The notes below the pieces were generated by a model. The model was not told where the DNA came from. It searched no databases and worked only from the letters and a program-made list of their open reading frames with translations. Positions 7,260-15,243 of a stretch of DNA of 42,133 nt are shown here, piece by piece; within the stretch, counting starts at the first letter, position 1; each line of letters starts with the position of its first letter. This DNA comes from Pseudomonadota bacterium (GTDB lineage: Bacteria; Myxococcota_A; Polyangia; Haliangiales; Haliangiaceae): NCBI GenBank assembly GCA_022360315.1, contig JAKSDA010000613.1, positions 1 through 42,133 of the forward strand, given 5' to 3'. The translations under genes were made by a program, and so were the position numbers.

Positions 7260-9494
7260 CTACAGGGTTTCGTCGTCGTCGGGCTGGCTGGGAGCTTTTT
7301 TGCCCAGCTTGCGGCGCAAGTCCCCGATCAGGGCGAGCCACGACTCGCTGGCAGCTGCTGGCTCGAGCCGGGCCACGGTGCTGGCGAAATCGCCGTTGCA
7401 TTCCTCGTCGAGCAGCTCGGCGAGCTCGACGTGAAGGTGGGGATCGCACTGGGTATGGTTGCCCAGATAGTTGAGCAGATGCTCTTCCGATACCCGGTCG
7501 GGGCGCATTTCTTCGAGCCAGAGCTCGGGCTTGCGGGCCCAGGGCTGCTTGCGTTCGTCCTTGATGAGTGCGGCAATTTTTTTGCTCCTGGCGGTCTCGA
7601 TAGCGAGATAGGCCACGACTCGCAAGTCATCGGGGCAATTGGCAGCCAGAAACTGGCTGCCAAACTGCAGCCAGGCGCGCAGCTCGACTGCCTTGAGGGC
7701 AGGTTGATCGAAGCCCTCGCCGCACGTGCCCCAATCGAGCCACAATACGCGCCTGACCTCACCGCGCACGTGAGGACTGTGGCGGCGCAAAAGATGTGCG
7801 ATAGGCTCACCGGGATCGGCCTTGAGATCGTGCTGAAGGTGATCGAGAAGATCGACGTCGAGTTGGTAGCGTTGGGCGGGGAACGCGACCCGGCGCGACT
7901 GGACGGCGACTACTGATTCCCCCTGGATGTCGAGTTCGTGGCGCAGCTGGCTGGACAGGTCGGCAACCCGGTTGCCCGGTTCGGCGTGGGCCACGATGGC
8001 CAGGATGCGCCGTCGGGGACTTCGGGCCAGCTCGCGCAGATGCTTGACGATGAGGGCCTTGAGCACGTCGCGGTCGAGCAATAGAGCGGGCGAGCCGGAT
8101 CGGGCTAGGCGAGCGCGGCGGTGGGTATTCCAGGTGCGATAGGCGCTGCGCGCCCCGAGCGTGGCAGCCTCGGGGCAGGTGAGATCGTTTTTGCACACAT
8201 TGTGTAGCGCATCGAGGGGGTCGGCATCGCCTTTTTGGTCGAGCCAGCGGCGCAGCCAGGCGACTGCGAGGTCGCCTGGCCGCTCGGCCCAGTCCGGAAG
8301 GCGCCGCCACAAAACCAGCGGGATCCTGACATGAGCGAGCGGATCGACCAGGGCTGTGCCCGACGTATTGAGGTAGACCAGGTTCGGCGTAAAATTCTCG
8401 ACAAGCCGAGCCAGGTCCTCGATGGCAAGATGGTCCGGTCCGTTCGTGGCGTCGGCGTTGCGGTCAAGGAGCAAGCATGGTCGACCGCGGTGCTGACCGA
8501 CCCTGGTATAGACATAGAGAATGGCTCTATTCCGTTCGCAGCCGCGCAGCGCGTTGTCGAGTTGCTGGCGAGTGTTGGCCCGGAGTAGATAGTCACCTTG
8601 TCGTGCTGAACCGGGCCACATCGCGGCCAGAATCTCGGCGATAGCCTCGGCGTGTTCGGAGTTGGCTGCTGGCTGCCCGGCCGTGCCAGCCCGGGGAGCG
8701 ACCACGATGACCGGCGCGGGCGGATTCATCGTGTAGTCGCCGAATGGCTCTGGGTCGCGAGTGATGCTGAAGCGCCATCCGTCCGTGATGAGGGGTCGCT
8801 CCTGATAGCTGGTTAGCCGCCAGGGCAGTGACACTAGCAGTGGATCGTCGGTACAGATGGCCACGCGCACGCCGTGATAGCTGGGCTTGGGCTGGGGGTG
8901 ATTGGCCGCTGGTTGGACGAAGATCGCGCGCAGAAGCGGGCCCCAGTCGACTTGTTCACCGAGTAGGACGCGAAAGAGATCGGTGCCGATCTGGCTGCGG
9001 CCCTTGTCCAGCGAGTGCCGGTCCAGCGCCTTGCTTGCATTGCCGAGCGGTTTGGCTAGCTTGGCCCAACGCATGACGCGCGGCTCGGACGGGTTGCCAT
9101 GGGGCAGCTGATAGCGCACTTCGAGCGTGTTTTGTGTGCGATGGAGCAGGATGCCGAGACGAAAGTCGTGGGTGGGTCGCCGGCTGAGCGGGACCTCCCC
9201 GGCCTTATTGGGGGCCGGGGTGCCGCTGGGCCACATTCGTTCGAGCTGGCGAATCTCCGCCTTGCGACCGCTGCGAGCTGCGATCAGCTTGGCAAAGAAT
9301 TCGGGATCGATTCGGCCGTGTTGCAGAAATACGTCTACTGCGTCCGAGGCCAGGCCAGCACGGGACGAGTTACCTGGGATCTGGGCAGCGATTGCGTTGT
9401 CGAAGTTGTCGCGAATCCACCGCTGCAATTCCTCGACGTCGAACGCATTGGCGAGAAATTTGACCAGGTCGTTCCGTGCCCTCGGCTCACTCAT
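7260..9494 (-). CDS. VMAP-like protein: EAD1, inactive CHAT-like domain, C-terminal STAND-like domain
   Basis: 744 residues. Residues 1-90 are an EAD1 domain (LVKFLANAFDVEELQRWI, DVFLQHGRID, ARSGRKAEIRQLERMW) like that of the CHAT protease at 333-1259. Residues 110-430 resemble a CHAT domain. DLFRVLLGE (172-180) and SLPWRL (222-227) match CHAT landmark strands, but the His position reads ILYVYTRVGQ (325-334) and the Cys position VYLNTSGTA (373-381), so it is a pseudo-protease. The remainder (about 440-744) has alternating strands and helices (RRILAIVAH, RRVLWLDWGTCG, DLRVVAYLAIE) without a P-loop, reminiscent of the inactive STAND-like domains of vWA-MoxR associated proteins. It heads the operon with moxR. 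Inferred role: scaffold or sensor that recruits the active EAD1-CHAT protease. The domain names rest on family memory, not on a search. Confidence 0.7.
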   Translation of the reverse strand: MSEPRARNDLVKFLANAFDVEELQRWIRDNFDNAIAAQIPGNSSRAGLASDAVDVFLQHGRIDPEFFAKLIAARSGRKAEIRQLERMWPSGTPAPNKAGEVPLSRRPTHDFRLGILLHRTQNTLEVRYQLPHGNPSEPRVMRWAKLAKPLGNASKALDRHSLDKGRSQIGTDLFRVLLGEQVDWGPLLRAIFVQPAANHPQPKPSYHGVRVAICTDDPLLVSLPWRLTSYQERPLITDGWRFSITRDPEPFGDYTMNPPAPVIVVAPRAGTAGQPAANSEHAEAIAEILAAMWPGSARQGDYLLRANTRQQLDNALRGCERNRAILYVYTRVGQHRGRPCLLLDRNADATNGPDHLAIEDLARLVENFTPNLVYLNTSGTALVDPLAHVRIPLVLWRRLPDWAERPGDLAVAWLRRWLDQKGDADPLDALHNVCKNDLTCPEAATLGARSAYRTWNTHRRARLARSGSPALLLDRDVLKALIVKHLRELARSPRRRILAIVAHAEPGNRVADLSSQLRHELDIQGESVVAVQSRRVAFPAQRYQLDVDLLDHLQHDLKADPGEPIAHLLRRHSPHVRGEVRRVLWLDWGTCGEGFDQPALKAVELRAWLQFGSQFLAANCPDDLRVVAYLAIETARSKKIAALIKDERKQPWARKPELWLEEMRPDRVSEEHLLNYLGNHTQCDPHLHVELAELLDEECNGDFASTVARLEPAAASESWLALIGDLRRKLGKKAPSQPDDDETL

Positions 9495-9846
9495 CGCGAC
9501 GACTATACGCCACCGCTGGCACTTGGCTCAAATGGGGCGCCCTGGCCGGTGCCGGCCTGCTCATCGTTCCGCTGATTCTGCGAGCTCGCAAACGGAGCAC
9601 GACCAGCGTGCCCTCGTTACACATTGAAAGCCGAATCAACAACCCAAAAAACGTTTGATCTAAACTGCTCGCATGAATAGGAGATGAGCAGGCAAGCTCC
9701 GCCTCGCTTCGCGCAAGAGATTTCGCTCGGCTGGAGCTTGGTACGTGAACTCCGTATCTCCCCAGGTATCACGTTTTGAAAACCACTAGCGGCTTCATGG
9801 GCACCATGAGCCGGTAGGAGGCTCAGATCCCTCGCTCGGCGACTCC
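9495..9846. other. Upstream region of the VMAP-moxR-vWA operon
   Basis: About 350 bases between the VMAP-like gene start and the CHAT remnant. It should contain the operon promoter for minus-strand transcription. I see no clear consensus hexamers. A plus-strand ORF at 9476-9658 encodes a hydrophobic stretch (WGALAGAGLLIVPLILRARK) that could be a small membrane peptide or a leftover C-terminus, but it has no ribosome-binding site and overlaps the VMAP gene start. Confidence 0.35.
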
Positions 9847-10257
9847 TCATTCGGCGGTCCGGGGATCAAAAAGAAGCATGTGGGTCGCTGAAAGGCCGGA
9901 TTTGATCGTCATCTGCGGTATGTTTCGTTCGGAGCTGCCTTCCGCGGTGATAGCATCACGGCTGTCGTCGAAAGCGGTCTGGAAGGTATCGTCATCGAAG
10001 AGGCCCCCATAGAAGGTTTCTGCAAACGTGATGGCGGCGTCATCGGTGACAGTATTGTCCATGCCGATGATGCAGTCGATCTGTTCGCGAAGACGCTCGG
10101 CGAGAGCTTGAGAGTAGCATGCGTTCAGAACTATCAGCCGAATCGTGTTGCTCCGCCTAGCGAAGAATCCAGCTAAGGCATCAGGAACGACCGAACACTT
10201 GTGGCCGTGCTTGTCGCGCATCAGGAGGGATCCCGCTCGATGCACACCACCGAACAC
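9847..10257 (-). pseudogene. Decayed CHAT protease gene (3' half)
   Basis: The frame encodes 136 residues closely related to the C-terminal half of the EAD1-CHAT protease at 333-1259: MRDKHG, IRLIVLNACYSQALAERL, CIIGMDNTVTDDAAITFAETFY, and the same ending. The catalytic Cys motif LNACYS is present. The His motif (HFSGHGG in the intact copy) is mutated to NVFGGVHRAGS and the frame has no credible start. The EAD1 domain is absent. Upstream (10293-10577) a different minus-strand frame has weak similarity to the missing CHAT N-half (NAEFDRR, SDIVNHIQAG), so the gene appears frameshifted and diverged. It was probably a second CHAT effector of the same locus. Confidence 0.7.
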
Positions 10258-11260
10258 GTTGTGTTGTCGGCTTCGTTCGTTGGGGCTATCAGCTAGTTTA
10301 GCATAGTGCAGATCGCAGCTGGCAGCGGTTCGAGCCCTGCCTGAATGTGATTTACGATGTCGCTTTCAGCGAGAAAACAGGCGAGCTGCCCTGGATCGGT
10401 TGAATAGCCCCGCTCGCACACGTTGTGGCTTCGGGTTCGACAGCAGTGCATACCGATGGTCCGTCCGTCCGCCTGTGTTTCTGCCGACCAGCGACCCATC
10501 AGTCTCCCGTGCGCCGACCGCCGATCGAACTCAGCATTCCGCGCAAAGGTGTTGTCGAGTTCAGTCGGCAGTGGCACCCGCCCTTGACCTCACATTCTTG
10601 CAATTCCAGCGGCTCCAGCCATGGCACGTGGCTTGCTTTCACTCGCAGCCATCACAGCAGTGCCGGGAAGCAATGCAGCAGTGTGAGCTGAAACTCGTGC
10701 TCTCAGAGCCAGGTAGCTCTCATCTAAAGAACGCACTTGTCGCCTTCGGTGTGTTTCCCGCCGTTGTTGAGTCCCGTTCTTGCCGATCCGGGCACCGTAT
10801 TGCTGCACGCCTCCAAGTATCAGCTGGGCGTGCGCGCAGTGCGGCATCGCCGTCTGGTCGTCCTGCGCGACGCGCTGGCGACGGTGATAACAATCAAACA
10901 ACGACCACAAAACGTTTACCGACAACCATTGAATACAAAACGCATACCCGCCACCCGATAACGTTAAAAAACTTGTTGTTTATCTTAGATATTATATAAA
11001 AGTTAATTCCGAATTCATTATCAATATATACCTTGTAAAAGATTTCGATTTGACGGAAAACGGACCCAATAGCCACCACCGCCTTCCAGATGCAAATCAT
11101 CACTTTCTACATGAACCATGCAATTGCTGGGAAAATGCCAGGCATACCTTTTTAAGGGTGCTTTAATCATCTAATAAGCAACTTCTTCTCATTATAATTC
11201 GACAACCTTTACGAGATAAAATCAGGATTCGACAATAGACAACATCAATTAGGAGAAATC
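10258..11260. other. Long gene-poor stretch with AT-rich right half
   Basis: About 1 kb without a convincing gene. The left half carries diverged CHAT remnants on the minus strand. From about 10,890 to 11,260 the base composition turns strongly AT-rich compared with the surroundings (for example around 10,960-11,040), marking either a regulatory region for the protease gene or a horizontally acquired boundary. A TATAAT hexamer at 11193-11198 lies 63 bases before the protease ATG as a possible -10 box, without a clear -35 partner. Confidence 0.45.
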
Positions 11261-12688
11261 ATGCATTCGTTTATCAGTCAGGGATTAACACTAACATTGC
11301 TCGCACCTCTCGCGCTGTCGGTGGGGTGGGCCTGCTCGGACAATGAAGGTAGCGACAAAGAGGCCATCGGACAGAACGGTGAAGAGGTCATCGGGGGATT
11401 TCCCGCCCGCAGTGACCGCTTCAATGCGATTGGGGCGCTGGCACTTCCTGAAGGAGATGCCTACAGTTTCTTTTGCTCAGGCACGCTCATCGCGCCAAAC
11501 GCGGTACTGACCGCAGAGCACTGTGTCGGGGGTCTACAGGGCAACGAGGTGTTTCTCATCGGCTTCGATTCGGGCAACCCCACGCGCGCGGTGCCCATTA
11601 TCGGCCAAATGAGCGAAACAAGCCTCAGTGGCGGTTTTGTCGGCCTTGGTGCCGATGTTGCCGTAGCCTTCCTCGGCGAGCCGATTGAGGACATCGAGCC
11701 GGTCAAAGTCGGTATTCTTGCCGAGGAAGATATCGGCAGTCAATTCGTCGTCATGGGCTACGGTGTTCGCGACAACACAGAAAAGGCAGGTCAACGCTAC
11801 CTGGGCGCCACCAACCTGCGTGGCATCGGCGGCAATCATGCTGAGAACATCTGGGGCAGCTATGAGGGCTTCCTCGAGCATTTTCACGAACTGGACGATA
11901 GGTTTGTCCACCCCGATGGCCCCGAAGAGACCTATAAATCTTTCGCACTGCTCGATGGGTACGACGTCAGCTTCGGCCACGCTGCGGGCAATGCAGGGTC
12001 GTGTTATGGTGACTCTGGTGGCCCGATGCTACGCATCAAGGACGGCCAGATGACGATCTATGCGGTGGTTTCCGGCGGTGTTGGCACAAAGAGCCTGATC
12101 TGTGATTGGGGTGGTGTGTACACGGCATTTGGTCCGGTCGTACAGGAGTTCATCAAACGCTCGCTTGCCTGCCCGATGATTCCCGAAGAGGGTACATGCA
12201 ATGGGCTCAACACGGCGGTTCGCTGCGCCACTCCCGACGAGGGCGGCTATCGACCGCTCGAGACCGATTGCTCCCTGGTTGGCCTGGTGTGTGCCAAGGA
12301 CAGCGCTGGAGAAATCGGCTGCACAACCGATCCCTGCGAAGGTTTGCCCGCGGAAGGAATCTGTGAAGGCGACGTCGCTATCCGCTGCAGCAAACCACAC
12401 GAGGGCATACGTGACCGCTTCGAGACTGACTGCAGCATACTCGAGGTGGCCTGCGGCGCCAACGCAGCCGGCGAGGCCGCCTGCGTCGACAGTGACGGAG
12501 GCCAGGTGTTCAGCTGCCAAAATTTCTGCGGCGGTGCTCCCCAGGGCGCCGATGGTAATCCTGCGTGTTACTGTGACAGCGCGTGCGTGGACTACGGCGA
12601 CTGCTGCGCAGACTTCGACAAGGTTTGCGAAGCCAAACCGGAGAACTCAAAACTGCTGCGACCCGCTCAAAAACGACCTCGAGCATGA
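11261..12688 (+). CDS. Secreted trypsin-like serine protease lipoprotein with somatomedin-B-like tail
   Basis: 475 residues, good RBS (AGGAG) before the ATG. Signal peptide with a possible lipobox ending at Cys25 (VGWAC). The S1 protease domain spans about 43-300. EVIGG at 42-46 resembles the activation site of chymotrypsin-fold zymogens. The triad is His87 (LTAEHC), Asp132 (GADVAVAFL) and Ser252 (CYGDSGGP). Then come two cysteine-rich repeats (CPMIPEEGTCNG.. and CEGLPAEGICEG.., each about 55 residues) and a final module at about 415-457 with eight cysteines ending CYCDSACVDYGDCCADF, the pattern of somatomedin-B domains. Probably a surface or extracellular protease of predation or scavenging. 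It is separated from the neighbouring xyl operon, with which it converges. Confidence 0.85.
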   Translation: MHSFISQGLTLTLLAPLALSVGWACSDNEGSDKEAIGQNGEEVIGGFPARSDRFNAIGALALPEGDAYSFFCSGTLIAPNAVLTAEHCVGGLQGNEVFLIGFDSGNPTRAVPIIGQMSETSLSGGFVGLGADVAVAFLGEPIEDIEPVKVGILAEEDIGSQFVVMGYGVRDNTEKAGQRYLGATNLRGIGGNHAENIWGSYEGFLEHFHELDDRFVHPDGPEETYKSFALLDGYDVSFGHAAGNAGSCYGDSGGPMLRIKDGQMTIYAVVSGGVGTKSLICDWGGVYTAFGPVVQEFIKRSLACPMIPEEGTCNGLNTAVRCATPDEGGYRPLETDCSLVGLVCAKDSAGEIGCTTDPCEGLPAEGICEGDVAIRCSKPHEGIRDRFETDCSILEVACGANAAGEAACVDSDGGQVFSCQNFCGGAPQGADGNPACYCDSACVDYGDCCADFDKVCEAKPENSKLLRPAQKRPRA

Positions 12689-12811
12689 CTGTGCCGCGGC
12701 CCTGTCGCTGACCACGATGTGCGGTAACCTCCCGCTTTGTCCCTCGATCACCACCTGGTGGTGGATACCCGCAGGCGGTCGGGCGGATTCAGCGGCACGA
12801 GCTTCGAAAAT

Positions 12812-12976
12812 GACCACCTGATTGCCACTGCAGCGCGAGTAAAAAACTCGATGAGTGCTTGCTTGTGAGCACTTGGGGCAGCGTTGTACCTCCGCTAGCC
12901 GAGCACCTGATCGCTGCTACAGCGCCAGTAGAAACTCGATGAGCGCTTGCTTGTGAGCGCTTGGGGCAGCGTTGTA
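12812..12976. repeat. Imperfect tandem duplication of the cytochrome gene 3' end
   Basis: About 76 bases at 12812-12888 are repeated at 12901-12976 (period 88), with 44 bases from AACTCGATGAG to GCGTTGTA nearly identical. The right copy is the end of the CBM-cytochrome gene, coding NAAPSAHKQALIEFL. The left copy is a non-functional remnant of the same C-terminus with a lost stop. It records either a tandem duplication or the tail of a deleted paralogue. Confidence 0.7.
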
Positions 12977-15226
12977 GGCAGCTCTTGTGTTGGCCGCCTC
13001 TCCGCCATGGCGCTGTATGGCCTCATGGACGCTGGCCGCACTACCGTCGTGCCAGTAGCGATGCTGGCCCCGCACGATGTGTTTGAGGCCGAATGCCCAC
13101 AGCGGTGTGGTGCGGAAGCGAGTCCCATCTCCAAGATCGTGGGTAAGCATATCCGTGAGTGGCCGAATGCGTTGACGGCGCAACTCAACCCGCGGATGGC
13201 GCCCGGTAGTGTACCACCGCTTGGTGTGGCAGCGCTGGCAGCCAAACTGGTTGAACCGAGCAAAACCCGGCATGGCAAACACATTGCTGCTACGCGGAGC
13301 TGGCACGGCCAGAAGTTGTACATAGGTCGCTAACTCGTCGACCTGCTGGGCCGGTGGATTGGCAATTCCCATCTCGTTCTGCATAGCTCGCACGACCGAT
13401 TCCCGTATGTTAATGGCGTCGGCTCGCCAGCCAAAACGTCCCGCATACTCGATGCCATTGCGAGTTTGCACATTGATCTGGCCGTTTGTGAGAGGATCGC
13501 CATCACGCTCCTGCTCGGCCGCGTTGTACTCGATATCGGCCACGCTGATGGCCTCAAGCAGACCCAATCCAATCAGCGCCGGGGTGCCAAATTGCATACC
13601 CGAAAATCGTGGACCATTGCCGTCATTGACATGACAGTTGGAACATCGCGCCTCCGACTGTGCGATCTGTGGCGTCACACCCAGGGCAAGCTCGGTAAAC
13701 GTCGGTTGCTCGGGCAGTGGATCGCTTGTTCCCGTTGGATCGTGATGCTTGCCATCGGTCCAGCTGGTCCGGAATACGCGACGACCGCGCAGAAACAATT
13801 CCAGCCCATCGTGTTGCCCATTGAGTGCAAACTGCATGAACGAGCGAGCTCGCTCGCCGGTCACGCGCACAGTGTCGGTGGTGTAACCCGCGACAAGGTT
13901 ATCTGCCGTGTCGCTGATCGGCCCGACATTGGGATCCGAGTTGTGCGCCACCAGACCGCCAATGCCAACCCGGTATCGGATGCGCCGGCTGTAATAGTTG
14001 GCCTGAAAGCCCTGATTGGCGAGATCCTGCCATTGCAAGGTGACCTCACACTGCATGATGTCACCGACTCGAAATGGGCGCGCTGCGCCCTGATCAGTCG
14101 AATCGCGAAATTGGGTGATTTCATGGACCCACAAACTGGCGTCATTGCCAACCGGCTGCATGGCGTAGTTGTGATAAAAAGACGACACTGTGCCAAACTC
14201 GGTGAAGCAACGCAAATGCGCTGGGCCACCGTTGGCATGGCGGCTTTTCATGTCGATCTGGATACGAATTCGACTTGTTCCCGCAGCCACGTAATCGCTA
14301 ATTGTCCAGTCAATTGTTCGAGTATTGCGAACCCAATACATGAAATGATAATTATCAAAATCACAGGTATCAGGTCCGGCCCCGAGCTGGCCCGCGATGC
14401 AGGAGGGTTCATGGCGGCGCCTGCCGCGATTTCCACTGGTCGTGGTGATCTCATTGCCACGACGGACGTATACGTCATAGCTCGATGGGGCATCGGGATA
14501 CAGGTCGTGTAACGGACCGCCCCCACCGCCGCCAGTACCGCCATCGACTCCTCCGCAGTCCTTTCGCTCCTGGTCCATAGCGGCCATAGTACCGCTGCCA
14601 CAGTCGTTTAATGTGCAATCATTACGACAGGTATCGTTGTCTATATCGTTTCCGTCATCGCATTCTTCACCGTCTTCGACCTGGCCATTGCCGCATACCG
14701 GGCCGCCAGTCGTGCCGAGCAACTCGACAAAATCGAAGTCGATACGGTGGCTGCCATCGCCACGAAGCTCCAGATCCCATATACCGGATACAGTATCGGA
14801 AAGTGTGATGTCCTTGCTGATGCAGTTTTGCCAGCCCCCGGACTCTTCGAGTTTCGAAGTAATGGCGAGGATGCGCTCGCGGCCGTCCGCCGGCGACACA
14901 GCGACCACTTGTACACTGCCGGTACCGGCCATATCGGAAGCGTAGTGAAAGCGAATCGCCAGCACGCCGGACAGATCGCGGCCGGGAAGGCGCAAAATGT
15001 CATTGCCGTCAAAGCTTCCCTTGTTCTGACCGGTACAGGTGTACTCTGCCGAAAAGGTACCAAAAATTTCACTGGCGTTCTCGACTTCGTAACGGTCCAT
15101 GATGTCGAGTGCAACGCCTATGCGCCAGCCTTTACCAGACTCAGCACTGTTCAATACCTGACAAGCACATACCAGTAACACGGATAGATACGACAACCAG
15201 ATGGAATTTTTGCACAGTTCGATCAT
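12917..15226 (-). CDS. CBM-linked diheme c-type cytochrome lipoprotein (thiol-oxidoreductase-like)
   Basis: 769 residues from the ATG at 15226, chosen because AGGAG precedes it and a lipoprotein signal follows (LSVLLVCAC, Cys22). The same frame stays open upstream without a better start. Domains: a CBM6/35-like beta-sandwich at about 38-155 (YEVENASEIFGTF, HRIDFDFVELLG); a DUF4215-type cysteine repeat at about 160-190 (CGNGQVEDGEECDDGN); a glycine linker; a long beta-rich middle region resembling monooxygenase-like copper folds only superficially; then a C-terminal diheme cytochrome of the DHOR type. It has CSNCH (heme 1, Cys528-His532) and CQRCH (heme 2, Cys663-His667), plus FRTTPLWAFGL and YWHDGSA. 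It is the last gene of the xyl operon, 17 bases after xylH. The CBM suggests binding to plant or algal polysaccharide, and the hemes suggest electron transfer or peroxidase activity at that surface. Confidence 0.75.
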   Translation of the reverse strand: MIELCKNSIWLSYLSVLLVCACQVLNSAESGKGWRIGVALDIMDRYEVENASEIFGTFSAEYTCTGQNKGSFDGNDILRLPGRDLSGVLAIRFHYASDMAGTGSVQVVAVSPADGRERILAITSKLEESGGWQNCISKDITLSDTVSGIWDLELRGDGSHRIDFDFVELLGTTGGPVCGNGQVEDGEECDDGNDIDNDTCRNDCTLNDCGSGTMAAMDQERKDCGGVDGGTGGGGGGPLHDLYPDAPSSYDVYVRRGNEITTTSGNRGRRRHEPSCIAGQLGAGPDTCDFDNYHFMYWVRNTRTIDWTISDYVAAGTSRIRIQIDMKSRHANGGPAHLRCFTEFGTVSSFYHNYAMQPVGNDASLWVHEITQFRDSTDQGAARPFRVGDIMQCEVTLQWQDLANQGFQANYYSRRIRYRVGIGGLVAHNSDPNVGPISDTADNLVAGYTTDTVRVTGERARSFMQFALNGQHDGLELFLRGRRVFRTSWTDGKHHDPTGTSDPLPEQPTFTELALGVTPQIAQSEARCSNCHVNDGNGPRFSGMQFGTPALIGLGLLEAISVADIEYNAAEQERDGDPLTNGQINVQTRNGIEYAGRFGWRADAINIRESVVRAMQNEMGIANPPAQQVDELATYVQLLAVPAPRSSNVFAMPGFARFNQFGCQRCHTKRWYTTGRHPRVELRRQRIRPLTDMLTHDLGDGTRFRTTPLWAFGLKHIVRGQHRYWHDGSAASVHEAIQRHGGEAANTRAAYNAAPSAHKQALIEFLLAL

Positions 15227-15243
15227 ACCGTACTCCTTGTCGG

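Noticed and set aside
9476..9658. Plus-strand ORF with a hydrophobic segment upstream of the VMAP operon
   Set aside because: It overlaps the VMAP-like gene start, lacks an RBS and has no recognisable family; kept only as a note in the intergenic entry.
10293..10577. Separate minus-strand gene of 94 codons
   Set aside because: Composition is not protein-like and the weak matches are to the missing CHAT N-half, so it is treated as pseudogene remnant.
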